A DNA stretch of 60,622 nt from positions 1 to 60,622 of the IMG/VR virus record IMGVR_UViG_3300043395_002731; one strand, written 5' to 3'. The position numbers and the translations under genes are program-made. This DNA comes from a virus. This document shows, piece by piece, positions 22,660 to 33,411 of this stretch (the stretch's first letter is position 1; each line of letters starts with the position of its first letter). The notes beneath the pieces were generated by a model, which saw nothing but the letters and a program-made list of their open reading frames with translations, was not told where the DNA came from and made no database searches.

Positions 22660-23082
22660 ATGACAACAACAATAACGACAAATAATCCTAGAATATCTTC
22701 TGAAAGAGTTTTCAGAGATTTGGACTTGAACTTCACGTTGCATCCCGTGAAAAAAGATGTTTCAACGCATATTAATGAGTATGCGATAATTAACGCTGTT
22801 AAAAACTTAATTTCGACTAATTTTTATGAGAAGCCTTTTAGACCTGAGATAGGTTCATCGGTCAGAAGCCTCTTATTTGAAAATGTAGACCCTTTGGTCG
22901 CATCAAGACTTGAAAGATCAATAGAAGAAACAATTTTAAATTATGAACCAAGAGTTTCAGTTACAAACGTAAGAGCGCAGGCTTCACCAGACGAAAATCT
23001 TTACCTTGTGACACTCACATTTATCATAGTAAACAACCCAACACCAATTACAATTGATTTTTTCTTGGAAAGAATTAGATAA
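22660..23082 (+). CDS. gp25: Baseplate wedge gp25
   Basis: A 140-residue protein with the gp25/lysozyme-like family (PF04965) pattern: FRDLDLNFTLHPVKKDVS, AVKNLISTNFYEKPFRPEIG, VRSLLFENVDP and IEETILNYEPRV. T4 gp25 is 132 residues. It nucleates the sheath at the wedge. The gp6 gene follows by two bases. Confidence 0.93.
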   Translation: MTTTITTNNPRISSERVFRDLDLNFTLHPVKKDVSTHINEYAIINAVKNLISTNFYEKPFRPEIGSSVRSLLFENVDPLVASRLERSIEETILNYEPRVSVTNVRAQASPDENLYLVTLTFIIVNNPTPITIDFFLERIR

Positions 23083-23084
23083 AA

Positions 23085-25148
23085 ATGGCAGACAGATTAA
23101 GAGTAACGGAACTTGATTTCGATACGATCAAGCAAAACTTAAAAACATTTTTAAATCAACAGTCACAGTTTACTGATTATGATTTTGAAGGTTCAGGTTT
23201 ATCTGTTTTGCTTGACATCTTGGCATATAACACACATTATCAAGCATACTATTTGAATATGGTTGCCAATGAAGCCTTTATGGATACAGCTTTGCTAAGA
23301 GATTCAGTTGTTTCTCATGCCAAAGTTTTAGGTTATGTTCCATATTCACGTAAAGCACCAGTAGCAACAATCAACTTCACCGCAAATACCAATTCTAATA
23401 CTGCTTCAACACTAACAATACCAAAGGGTTTTAGATTTCTTTCGAATGAAATAGATGGTGTCAGTTATGGTTTTGTCACATTAACTGAAACCACTGCGAC
23501 AAAAGCAAACAACAATTTCACTTTTTTGAACTTGCCGATTTATGAAGGTCAACTAGTAACATATTCTTATAATCATAATGAAGCAACAAATCCTAAACAG
23601 ATTTTTACTTTACCTGACACTTCAGTTGACACAACAACAATCTCAGTGGTTGTTCAGCCTTCATCGACAAATACTCAGGTTTCAGTCTACACATTAGCTG
23701 CTGATGCAAGTAACACTTCAATGCAGTCTGAAGTTTTTTATCTTCAAGAGAATAAAGGTCAGCAGTATCAAATTTATTTTGGTGGTAACATCATAGGCAA
23801 AAAACTACCAGATGGTGCCGTTGTAAACATAACTTATCTTGTGACGAACGGTGATACTGCAAACAAAGCAAATAATTTCGTTGCTACGGGTACATTGACA
23901 GACTCTCTTAATAATTCACAGAGTGATTTTGTTATTAATTCAGTGAGTGCTGCTGCTGGTGGTGCAGAACGTGAGAGTGTGGATGAAATTAAGTTTTCAG
24001 CACCACTTCAATATACAACACAGAATCGTTTAGTTACAACAAAAGATTACGAAGCATACATTAAGAAAAACTATCCATCAATCAGTTCGTTATCTGTATG
24101 GGGTGGTGAAGATGAAATACCTCCAGTTTACGGCAAAGTGTTTGTTTCACTTAAACCAAAAGATAACTATTACATAAGTGAAGCGGAGAAACAAAGAATC
24201 ATTGATGAGATTATCAATCCAAAATCAATCATTTCTGTAAGCACAGAGATTAGAGATCCTGATTATCTTTATATTTTACTTAATAATCAAGTGAGATACG
24301 ATTCGAAAAAAACTACATTAACCGAAACTCAGTTATCTACGCAAATTAGAAATACAATTATTAGTTACAAACAAACATTCTTGAATAAGTTTGGTGCTAT
24401 ATTCGCACTTTCAAAACTACAAGATCAGGTTGATAGCGTAGATACTAACTCAATTATTGGCTCCGAAACAATATTGAAACTTCAAAAACGAGTTACACCA
24501 GAACTTGGTGTAAGTTCAAATTACACCATAAACTTTGGTGTACCTATTAAGAGAGGTACACTTGCAGATCGTTTGACTACAACCGAGTTTTCCGTTTTTG
24601 ATACAACAGGCGTCAGTAGAACAGCAATTATTGAAGAAATACCGCAATCGTTCACGGGTGTTTCTTCCATTGAAATTGTGAATGCGGGCTACGGTTATAC
24701 ATCTACCCCTACGGTAACAATTTCTGGTGATGGTACAGGTGCTACTGCTGAAGCAATTATTGAAGGTGGAAGAATCACACAAATTCATATGACTAATCGT
24801 GGTACAGATTATACACGTGCTACTGTAACTATTTCTGGTGGTGGAGGTTACAGTGGTTCTGCCACAGCAGTAATTGATTCAAAAGTGGGAACACTCAGAG
24901 TCATTTACTATGATGAAAATGCCAATAGACAAATCATTAACGCTCATGTTGGTGAAATTTATTATGATACTGGAATTATTCAACTTAATGATTTAAAAAT
25001 TCTTTCTGTTTCGGCATCTGACGGATTGCTACGACTAACCGCAGTTTCGGAAGAAGGGGTAATCGAATCGTCAAGAAATGTAATTATCACCATAGATGAT
25101 ACCGATGCAACATCAATTGTAACAACGCTTGAAAAAATGGCGACTTAA
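23085..25148 (+). CDS. gp6: Baseplate wedge gp6
   Basis: A 687-residue protein (T4 660) with LSVLLDILAYNTHYQAYYLN and MDTALLRDSVVSHAKVLGY near the N-terminus, then ERESVDEIKFSAPLQY and YPSISSLSVWGGEDE, the baseplate J pattern. An Ig-like or adhesive insert with VNAGYGYTSTPTVTISG and a similar second copy lies near 530-600. It forms the ring that transmits the contraction signal. It overlaps the next gene by one base. Confidence 0.92.
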   Translation: MADRLRVTELDFDTIKQNLKTFLNQQSQFTDYDFEGSGLSVLLDILAYNTHYQAYYLNMVANEAFMDTALLRDSVVSHAKVLGYVPYSRKAPVATINFTANTNSNTASTLTIPKGFRFLSNEIDGVSYGFVTLTETTATKANNNFTFLNLPIYEGQLVTYSYNHNEATNPKQIFTLPDTSVDTTTISVVVQPSSTNTQVSVYTLAADASNTSMQSEVFYLQENKGQQYQIYFGGNIIGKKLPDGAVVNITYLVTNGDTANKANNFVATGTLTDSLNNSQSDFVINSVSAAAGGAERESVDEIKFSAPLQYTTQNRLVTTKDYEAYIKKNYPSISSLSVWGGEDEIPPVYGKVFVSLKPKDNYYISEAEKQRIIDEIINPKSIISVSTEIRDPDYLYILLNNQVRYDSKKTTLTETQLSTQIRNTIISYKQTFLNKFGAIFALSKLQDQVDSVDTNSIIGSETILKLQKRVTPELGVSSNYTINFGVPIKRGTLADRLTTTEFSVFDTTGVSRTAIIEEIPQSFTGVSSIEIVNAGYGYTSTPTVTISGDGTGATAEAIIEGGRITQIHMTNRGTDYTRATVTISGGGGYSGSATAVIDSKVGTLRVIYYDENANRQIINAHVGEIYYDTGIIQLNDLKILSVSASDGLLRLTAVSEEGVIESSRNVIITIDDTDATSIVTTLEKMAT

Positions 25149-27643
25149 TGACCACAGATTTAAAAACATCGTTACTTATTGATCGTCAACTTCCTGAGTT
25201 TGTCAGAGAAGATTATCCTACTTTTGTTGCCTTTTTAGAGGCTTATTATGAGTTTCTTGAGCAAAAGCAAGGAACTGAAATCAATGATCTGATTACTCAG
25301 GCAAAAAAACTTCGTAATATTTCTGACGTTGATGATTCAATCGAACAGTTTCAAACTAATTTTATTAACACTTATGCACCATTAGTGCCTCAAGATGCTG
25401 TTGTTGATAAGGCATTTTTGATAAAGAAAGTTTTGCCTCTTTATCTAACAAAAGGTAGCATAAAGTCATTTGAACTCTTGTTTAGACTTCTTTATGGTAC
25501 AGAAGTTACCATAACTTTTCCTAAAGATAACATTCTTCGTGCTTCTGACGGTAAATGGACAGTAGAAAATGTTGTTCGTATTGACAATGATGTTTATTCA
25601 TATTATGTTGGTAATGGAACAACAAAAATATTTACACTGGCACAACAAGTTGCTGATTCTGATGTTACTGTTTACGTTAATGGTACAATAACAACAAGTG
25701 GTTTTTATATACAAAAAGAAGCCAAAAGAATTGTTTTTGACTCACCGCCGGCAAGTAATGCAGAAATAAAAGTTATATACGATGACTTTGATGAAACACT
25801 TTTTACAAACAGAAAAATTACTGGTCTAACTTCAGGTGCTACAGCAATTGTTGAAAGAGCAGCACCTAGACTTATTACTCAACAAACTTCAATTGAATTG
25901 TATGTTGATGATGCAACTTTACTAGGTTCATTTCTAAATGCTGAAGTAATTACCGCAGATATTTTTGCTGATGATGGTGAAACACTTATTACCATTAGGT
26001 CAGATACCGTAGCAACACTAAGTTCAATTACTGTAACAAATGCTGGTGCAAGTTATAATGTAGGTGATCCTGTAACAATTATTGGTGGTGCACCGCAAAC
26101 TCCTGCTGAAGCAATTATCAGTGAAGTTTCGGTTGGTTTTGCTGACTCTGCAAACGTTGGTTATGGCGGTGCTGGTTTTGCACTCGGTGGTATTATAACA
26201 GCGTTTAATGATGATGGTACAATTACTCTTGCTTCAGGTGCAATTGATTCATCAGGTGCAAACTCAGCTAACACATATACACTATTCACTGATACAATCA
26301 ATACGTATGCGAATATAGTTCTTTCAAATACAAATTACGGTTTTCCTTCAACTGTAATACCAACCGGTGAGAATATCGCTACACGACTTGTTGATGCTTT
26401 TTCCAAGTTCACGATTACAGACATTGGACCAATGACCAATGTTGCTATCATCTATTCTGGCACAGACACCGCAAATCTGACAATTGATGCTGATGGTGCA
26501 AAATATGCGAACACATTTGATATAAAAACTTTTGGTTCAATTGGTAGAATTGATATTATTTCGGGTGGTAGCAACTATAAAATTGGTGATGAACTTATAC
26601 TTGGTACTAATCCAGTGGGAACATATGGTAGAGGTTTTGCGGCCGCAGTTACAAACACGAACGCCTCAGGTGCAATTACGAAAATTGAAATGCAGCCGTC
26701 AAGAATTAGCGGTAACGCTAATACAACGGCAGGTAATGTAGTGGTTGTTGGAGTTGGCACAAACTTCACCGGTGAACTAGCGGTGGGTGACCAGATTATG
26801 ATCAACTCTGAAGCAAGATATGTCAACTCCATTTTGTCAGCAACGTCACTGAATGTAAACGTAGCATTTACGAGAACTTCAACTCAAAGAAGAGTTGGTG
26901 TTTATGACCGCTATCTTATTGGTGGTCAAGGTTATATACAAAACAATTTTCCATCTGTTACAGTTTCTTCAGCGGCAGGCTCCAGTGCAAATCTTCAAAT
27001 CACATCTTTAATGGGTGACGGTGAAAGACTGGGTATTAATTCTTCAGGTGTTGCCGGCTCAATCACTAAAATCAGAGTAACGAATCCTGGTGTGGGTTAC
27101 CAATTTATTCCAACCATTGATTTGTCAAACCGTGGTGATGGCACAGCAACCGCTGAGGCGCAAATTGAAAGATCGTATATTTCGTTCCCAGGTAAATGGG
27201 TTGGTTCTGATGGTATCATATCTTCACTGGATAGAAAGATAGAAGGTCTGGATTACTATATTGATTTCACTTATATTACTTCAGTTGCCACAGAGTTTTC
27301 TAAGTATGCAAACATTTTGAAAGACTTGTTGCATCCGGCGGGCTTTAAGAATTATGCTGAGTACCCACTTTCAAGACCAATAGAATTGACACTCACCGTT
27401 GATTCTACAGTGGCTCAAACAATTTCTGGACTGGTTTCAACGAATGCCAACTCAATTATTGTGACTGGTACTTCAACGAAATTCAACGTGGCAAACAGTT
27501 TAGGTATCATTTCAATTGGTACACAAATCGCTATAAATAATCAAATACGTACAATTAATGCTATCGTTAGCAACACTTCATTGACAGTCTCAAGTGCATT
27601 TACGACAAATTCATCTGCACAGACATTGATTATTATCACATAA
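25148..27643 (+). CDS. Large baseplate wedge protein (gp7 position)
   Basis: An 831-residue protein starting LIDRQLPEFVREDYPTFVAFL, then EAYYEFLEQKQG and KGSIKSFELLFRLLYGTEV. This N-terminus is common to marine T4-like phages. After residue 300 it has several glycine-turn repeats (GGSNYKIGDELILG, GVGYQFIPTIDLSN) like those in gp6 and gp8. The C-terminus has KDLLHPAGFKNYAEYPL. Between gp6 and gp8 it holds the place of T4 gp7, but I do not see enough similarity to give the symbol. Confidence 0.75.
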   Translation: MTTDLKTSLLIDRQLPEFVREDYPTFVAFLEAYYEFLEQKQGTEINDLITQAKKLRNISDVDDSIEQFQTNFINTYAPLVPQDAVVDKAFLIKKVLPLYLTKGSIKSFELLFRLLYGTEVTITFPKDNILRASDGKWTVENVVRIDNDVYSYYVGNGTTKIFTLAQQVADSDVTVYVNGTITTSGFYIQKEAKRIVFDSPPASNAEIKVIYDDFDETLFTNRKITGLTSGATAIVERAAPRLITQQTSIELYVDDATLLGSFLNAEVITADIFADDGETLITIRSDTVATLSSITVTNAGASYNVGDPVTIIGGAPQTPAEAIISEVSVGFADSANVGYGGAGFALGGIITAFNDDGTITLASGAIDSSGANSANTYTLFTDTINTYANIVLSNTNYGFPSTVIPTGENIATRLVDAFSKFTITDIGPMTNVAIIYSGTDTANLTIDADGAKYANTFDIKTFGSIGRIDIISGGSNYKIGDELILGTNPVGTYGRGFAAAVTNTNASGAITKIEMQPSRISGNANTTAGNVVVVGVGTNFTGELAVGDQIMINSEARYVNSILSATSLNVNVAFTRTSTQRRVGVYDRYLIGGQGYIQNNFPSVTVSSAAGSSANLQITSLMGDGERLGINSSGVAGSITKIRVTNPGVGYQFIPTIDLSNRGDGTATAEAQIERSYISFPGKWVGSDGIISSLDRKIEGLDYYIDFTYITSVATEFSKYANILKDLLHPAGFKNYAEYPLSRPIELTLTVDSTVAQTISGLVSTNANSIIVTGTSTKFNVANSLGIISIGTQIAINNQIRTINAIVSNTSLTVSSAFTTNSSAQTLIIIT

Positions 27644-27652
27644 ATATAACTT

Positions 27653-29209
27653 ATGGCGCTAAATTATACATCAGAAAAACTTTCACTAGACAATGCTGAG
27701 AGATTCAAAGACTCTTTCAGTGACTCAGATCCGTCTATTCAATATATTTTCATTGGAAACCATACACCTTATTCCAATGAATCTTCACCACCAAGTATCA
27801 CTGAAACCATTTCAAGTGAAAAACTGGTTTGGGACAACATGTTTGCGGCAAAAAAAGTCACCGCAAATGATGTTGAACTGGTCATACCAAGAGTAAACTG
27901 GACAGCAAATACAAAGTATCGTCAGTATGATGACACAATTGCCCTGTCGGATTTGATTAGTGGAAATACTACACAAAACTTAAAGCCTTTTTATATTATT
28001 ACATCTGCGAAAAATGTTTATAAGTGTCTGTCAAATAATTTTTCTTCCAACTCCACAGTAGAACCTACGGGTGATTATTCTACCTCTAACGGCGCTATTT
28101 CGACTGCTGACGGTTACATTTGGAAGTATATGTTCAATGTTAAATCGTCTAACAAATTTTTGAATGCTGACTGGATTCCAACACCCACAAGAAATACACA
28201 AACAAGTACATTATCTGATTATAGCCTTGATAATACTGGTGTTGTAGAGGGTGAATTGACTACAGTTGTAATCACCAGTGGTGGCTCAGGATACTACGAT
28301 ACAAGTATTGGTGTGACACCTTTTATTTCTGGATGTTCAATTCTTACGGTGGCAAATACGGCGAATATTGCTGCTAATATGACGGTAACAGGAACAGGCA
28401 TACCAACAGGCACAATTATTTCCGTTCTTGATACGCCAAATAATAAAATTACTTTATCATCACCAGCAACTTCAAATGGTGGCGGCAATGGTTCAAATAT
28501 ATCTGTTGCAACACGCATTTATTTTGATGGTGATGGAATAAATGCTGCCGGTTCAGCAACATTGGCAAACGGACAGATTTCTAAAATTATTATTACAACA
28601 ATCGGAACTGGTTATTCACGTGCAAACGTTTTGATTTTTGGTTCAGGCACAGGTGCTAATGCAAGAGCAATTATTGCACCAAAATATGGACATGCTAAAA
28701 ATCCAGCAAAAGATTTGTTGGCTAAAAATGTAATATTGACAAGTGTAATTGGTCAAGTAGATTCAACAGAGGGTGGTTTAATTTCAACTGATACTTCCTT
28801 GAGACAATTTGGTCTGCTTAGAAACCCACATAAATATGGTCAATCAGCGGCAGCAAATAATTCAACAGCAAATGCAGTTATAACTCAAGCAAGAACACTG
28901 ACATTGACACCAGGTCCTTCATACACACTAAATGAATATGTGTATCAAGTGACCGCTAATAATACTGTAGCATATGGTTTTGTTTATTCACAAACCGCAA
29001 CAACAGCAAAAGTTACTCAAGTAAAAGGTAATTTTGTCGTAGGACTTTCAGTTATCGGTGCAACATCAGGCACATCAAGAACACTGGTGGCTTCAACAAA
29101 CCCTGAGTTCGAACCTTATTCTGGTGATATTTTATATGTTGAAAATATTCAAAAAATAGAAAGAGAAGATGGTCAAGCTGAAAATATTAGATTTATTATA
29201 CAATTTTAA
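27653..29209 (+). CDS. gp8: Baseplate wedge gp8
   Basis: A 518-residue protein with YIFIGNHTPYSNESSPP, WDNMFAAKKVTANDVELV, IPRVNWTANTKYRQYDD, PFYIITSAKNVYKCLSNN and TADGYIWKYMFNVKSSNKFL. These are gp8 family motifs. It is longer than T4 gp8 (334) because of a glycine-turn insert (residues about 205-345) of the type also seen in gp6. CATAAATA lies seven bases upstream, too close to be its promoter. Confidence 0.9.
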   Translation: MALNYTSEKLSLDNAERFKDSFSDSDPSIQYIFIGNHTPYSNESSPPSITETISSEKLVWDNMFAAKKVTANDVELVIPRVNWTANTKYRQYDDTIALSDLISGNTTQNLKPFYIITSAKNVYKCLSNNFSSNSTVEPTGDYSTSNGAISTADGYIWKYMFNVKSSNKFLNADWIPTPTRNTQTSTLSDYSLDNTGVVEGELTTVVITSGGSGYYDTSIGVTPFISGCSILTVANTANIAANMTVTGTGIPTGTIISVLDTPNNKITLSSPATSNGGGNGSNISVATRIYFDGDGINAAGSATLANGQISKIIITTIGTGYSRANVLIFGSGTGANARAIIAPKYGHAKNPAKDLLAKNVILTSVIGQVDSTEGGLISTDTSLRQFGLLRNPHKYGQSAAANNSTANAVITQARTLTLTPGPSYTLNEYVYQVTANNTVAYGFVYSQTATTAKVTQVKGNFVVGLSVIGATSGTSRTLVASTNPEFEPYSGDILYVENIQKIEREDGQAENIRFIIQF

Positions 29210-29218
29210 AGGTTAGAC

Positions 29219-32200
29219 ATGGCATTAAATTTCAACACGAATCCATACTATGATGATTTTGATGAAGATAAAAATTTTTATAGAATTCTGTTTAGACCAG
29301 GTCGTGCCGTTCAAGCACGTGAATTGACGCAATCACAAACTATTCTTCAAAATCAAGTTGATCGTTTTGGTAAACATATATTTCAAGAGGGATCAAAAGT
29401 TACTGGTGGAGAAACATTTGACGAGAACGTAATTTCTATTAAACTACAACCAACTTTTGGTAATACTACTATTGATATTTCAAACTATGATGGTTATTTT
29501 GCCGTAGCTAATTCTACTAGTGCTGTATATAAAATTAAAAAAGCACAGATTTCTGATAATGTAGATCCAAACACCTTATTACTATCTTTTATTTCAACTT
29601 TAGGAATCGGAACAGGAAATACAACAAATGGCTCAATAGCAAATTCGGAAACTTTAAGAATTTATTCAACTGGTGATATTAGTCCTGCAAATTTAGTGAG
29701 CAATGTGCTTACTTCAGCAACCGAATCATCTGTTATTGGTAGATTATTTTCAATTAATGAAGGTGTATTTTTTACAAACGGACATTTTGTAAAAAATGCT
29801 CAACAGTCCGTAGTAATTTCAAAATACTCAAATGATGCTAATGTAACAGTTGGATTTGATGTTAATGAATCGATTGTTTCATCAACATCCGATACGTCTT
29901 TGCTTGATCCTGCTGTAGGGGCTTCAAATTACATTGCTCCTGGTGCGGATCGTTATAAAATAGAGTTAACACTTACAGCAAAAGAAATTTTGACTGATGC
30001 ATCAATTCCCGATTTAACTTCTGAAAAATACATTGAAATCGCAAGATACAAAAATGGAGTTTTAGTAAAAAATTTAAAAACATCAGTTTATTCAGAAATT
30101 GGCGAAACTCTTGCTCGTAGAACATATGATGAATCTGGTAATTATAGAGTTGATGGCCTGGATCCAAAAGTCAGAAAAGAGTCTTTTGTTGAAGCAAATA
30201 CTGAATTTTTACTTGAAATAAGTCCTGGAAAAGCATATGTTCAGGGTTATGAACTGGAATCAATTTCAAAAAATCTTTTAAATGTAAAAAAAGCACGTGA
30301 CACCGAAACTGTTTCCGGTTATGATGTTCCAGCTTACTATGGCAATTATTTTTACGTAACTACGGCCAATGGTGCTGTTTTCAATTTCTCTACTGCTGAA
30401 AAACTAGAGATTCACAGTAATAACGGCAATTTTGGTGCTTCTACAAAAATCGCAGAAGCATATCCAAGAAACATTGAGTATGTTAGCGGCAATGGTTCTT
30501 CATCAGTTTACAAATTGCAATTATTTAATATCGTAATAACAAGTAATACTCCAATAACTTTGGCAAACTGCATTATTGCCAACAGTTCAACATCCGTAAA
30601 TGCTACATGTAATGTTCATTCCAGTTCAATAATTACACGTTCAACAGCGGGTTCGTTTGACAGTGCTAATCCGCTAATTAATTTGACAAGTACATCTGGT
30701 ATTACTATTGGTATGCGTGTTGATGGTACTGGAATTAAATTCCCAACATATGTGACTGCTATTAACGGTAATCAAATTACTATTAGTCAAACACCAGCTA
30801 CAAGCAATACTTTACAAACTCTCACATTCAGATCAGCGTACTTGACTGATACAAATTATGATTCTTCTGTTTTTGAATCCTCATATGATGTTATTAAACA
30901 GTTCTCTAAAGTCAATTATTACACAAAACGAGTTTTCAAATCTGTTTCATTTACAGCAGGTATAGGTTCAGTTCAGACAAATGATGGTACTGAAAGATTT
31001 GCAAGTGCAACTGGTGGAAATAAACAAAAAAATTATGCTATTTGTATTCGCACTCCTGGCAGTTCTTATTCAAGAGGTCAGTGGGTAGATTTGAGTTCGA
31101 ATACATATGTTAGCGTTCCTACTCCTTCCGTTGGTTCTCCAGCCACACTAAACATCGATCTTGCAGATTCAGGTTTCAATGGTACAGCGGATATTCTAAC
31201 TACACTTGATATTACAGCAGCAGCAAGAAGAACTAAAACGCTATCATCAAATAACATCAAATATTTTACCGTATTAGATTCGGCAAATACATTCTCTTTG
31301 GGCTACGCTGATGTAATTAATGTTTCGGCAATTTATATTGCCACTGGTTCTAATACGGCATCAAACGCTAACGTAAACGTAGTTGGAAGTTTTGATGTTG
31401 ATTATGGACAAAGAGATGGTCTTTATGACCATGCTACAATTAAATTAAAAACAGGGGCTTCTGTTAATGTTGGTAACACAATGGTTGTTTTTAGTCGTTA
31501 TACTCACTCTGGCACAGGATTTTTTGATACACAATCCTATCCAACATATAACACAATTTCAACTTACACAAAAACAGACGGTACAATTATTGATTTAAGA
31601 GATTCAATAGATTTTAGACCAATTAGATCAGCAAATACTACATCTAACGTATACTCTAATTTGTCAATGTCATTTGCTTCTCAGCAAATTGTTGATTCAC
31701 TAATTGGCTCCGTTGACACTGACATTGAATATTATTTACCTAGAAACGACAAAGTTATTTTGAAAAAAAATGGTGACTTTAAAGTTTTAGAAGGAGTAAG
31801 TGCTTTAAAAAATCCTCCGGTTCCAAATGATGAAGCTGATGCGATGACTCTTTATACTCTGTCAATCGATCCATATACTTATGGCGCAAGCAACGTAAAA
31901 ATAAAAATTGAAAATAATAGACGTTATACAATGAAGGACATTGGTGCGCTTGATAATAGATTAACAAGAGTTGAATATTATACGGCTTTAAATCTGCTAG
32001 AAAAAAATATTGCTACTACAACTTATTATGATGATCAAGACAATCAATTATTCAATAATGGGTTTGTTGTAGATTCATTTAGAGGTCACAGCATAGGTGA
32101 TGTTTTTAGTAGTGATCATAAGTGTTCAATTGATTATGATAATGAAATATTAAGACCAAGATTTGAAAGCAATGGTGTTTCTTTAGTTCTTGCAAGTAAT

Positions 32201-33370
32201 ACAACGGCTGTGACAAGTAATTTGGTTACACTTTCATATACTTCTGTTCCTTATATTACACAAAATATTGCTTCTCAGATTGTAAATGTAAATCCATTTA
32301 ATGTTGTATCTTTTATTGGATATGTAAAACTTGAAAAAGACGCTGCAACTTGGGTTGATTTCACAACACGACCAGATATTGTTATTAATAAAGATAATAG
32401 TCTAGATAACTTTGTTTATTCTGATAATTATAAAGGTTCAAAGTGGAATGATTGGGCATTTTTAGGTTTCCCGGAAGACACAAATCGTGTTTTTACATAT
32501 TATTCAATATCTGGGCAAGACATTCAAACAACAACTGATGGTAGAATAAGATCGTTGGATAGTGCTGTCTATGAAAACAAACTTCTTGTTTATAATGGCT
32601 CAAATGTTATTAATTTTGAATTGTTTGGAATGAGACCCAATACTGCAATTTCTCTTTATATGGATTCTGTTGGAATTAGTGGATATTTGAGAACTTATAA
32701 CGTATCAACATCAAGTTATACAACTGAACAATTATATACAAACAGTAATGGTTACGCTAAAGGACAATTTACTATTCCTAATGATAATTATTTCAAATTT
32801 ACTGTAGGAAAAAATCATTTATTTTTCTGTGATAATCGTATTGATCGTTCTTTAGTATCTACATTAGCAGAAACTTATTTTTATTCGGCAAATCCTCCAC
32901 CAAAACCACCAGATCCGCCGAAACCAAAACCAAAACCAAAACCATCAGGTGGTGGCGGAGGGGGTGGAGACACTTATATACCACCACCGCCTTCTGGAGG
33001 AACAGGATTATATTCGGATAGTTCGGAGCCAACTCATACATTAAATACAGGCATAGCAATTACTATAGTTTCTAGTGGTAATGGGCCAAGAGTTGGTGGT
33101 TCAACAGATTGGGAAAGTGCTGCTGCTGACGCTGGTGTTACTAATTTTGGTGCCGTTGATTATAATACTACTGTATCAGCAGCCGCAGCGGCGGCTGCTT
33201 GGGCACAATCTCAGTACGATGGTATTGGTAGAGGAAACTCCATTGATTTTGACGGAATGAATTATTGGACTACAGCAGCTACTAGCGTTATTGCAAACGG
33301 AGCAGATTTGGGTCAACTTACGAATGCGTTCGAAGCGGCCGCCGTAGCAAACGGTGATATACAACCATAG
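29219..33370 (+). CDS. DUF4815-like baseplate/fibre protein, N-terminal partner
   Basis: A 1383-residue protein starting MALNFNTNPYYDDFDEDKNF, then RILFRPGRAVQARELTQSQ and ILQNQVDRFGKHIF, a hallmark of a large tail protein of marine T4-like phages (DUF4815 type). Near residue 1225 begins a proline/lysine linker (PPKPPDPPKPKPKPKP) and a seven-glycine run. A terminal domain of about 115 residues rich in Ala and Gly (VSAAAAAAAWAQSQYDG) follows. The gene at 33412 looks like what is usually the C-terminal part of the same protein. Confidence 0.65.
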   Translation: MALNFNTNPYYDDFDEDKNFYRILFRPGRAVQARELTQSQTILQNQVDRFGKHIFQEGSKVTGGETFDENVISIKLQPTFGNTTIDISNYDGYFAVANSTSAVYKIKKAQISDNVDPNTLLLSFISTLGIGTGNTTNGSIANSETLRIYSTGDISPANLVSNVLTSATESSVIGRLFSINEGVFFTNGHFVKNAQQSVVISKYSNDANVTVGFDVNESIVSSTSDTSLLDPAVGASNYIAPGADRYKIELTLTAKEILTDASIPDLTSEKYIEIARYKNGVLVKNLKTSVYSEIGETLARRTYDESGNYRVDGLDPKVRKESFVEANTEFLLEISPGKAYVQGYELESISKNLLNVKKARDTETVSGYDVPAYYGNYFYVTTANGAVFNFSTAEKLEIHSNNGNFGASTKIAEAYPRNIEYVSGNGSSSVYKLQLFNIVITSNTPITLANCIIANSSTSVNATCNVHSSSIITRSTAGSFDSANPLINLTSTSGITIGMRVDGTGIKFPTYVTAINGNQITISQTPATSNTLQTLTFRSAYLTDTNYDSSVFESSYDVIKQFSKVNYYTKRVFKSVSFTAGIGSVQTNDGTERFASATGGNKQKNYAICIRTPGSSYSRGQWVDLSSNTYVSVPTPSVGSPATLNIDLADSGFNGTADILTTLDITAAARRTKTLSSNNIKYFTVLDSANTFSLGYADVINVSAIYIATGSNTASNANVNVVGSFDVDYGQRDGLYDHATIKLKTGASVNVGNTMVVFSRYTHSGTGFFDTQSYPTYNTISTYTKTDGTIIDLRDSIDFRPIRSANTTSNVYSNLSMSFASQQIVDSLIGSVDTDIEYYLPRNDKVILKKNGDFKVLEGVSALKNPPVPNDEADAMTLYTLSIDPYTYGASNVKIKIENNRRYTMKDIGALDNRLTRVEYYTALNLLEKNIATTTYYDDQDNQLFNNGFVVDSFRGHSIGDVFSSDHKCSIDYDNEILRPRFESNGVSLVLASNTTAVTSNLVTLSYTSVPYITQNIASQIVNVNPFNVVSFIGYVKLEKDAATWVDFTTRPDIVINKDNSLDNFVYSDNYKGSKWNDWAFLGFPEDTNRVFTYYSISGQDIQTTTDGRIRSLDSAVYENKLLVYNGSNVINFELFGMRPNTAISLYMDSVGISGYLRTYNVSTSSYTTEQLYTNSNGYAKGQFTIPNDNYFKFTVGKNHLFFCDNRIDRSLVSTLAETYFYSANPPPKPPDPPKPKPKPKPSGGGGGGGDTYIPPPPSGGTGLYSDSSEPTHTLNTGIAITIVSSGNGPRVGGSTDWESAAADAGVTNFGAVDYNTTVSAAAAAAAWAQSQYDGIGRGNSIDFDGMNYWTTAATSVIANGADLGQLTNAFEAAAVANGDIQP

Positions 33371-33411
33371 TAAAACTCTAAAAATATGAGGATGTTCTCA
33401 AGGAAAATAAT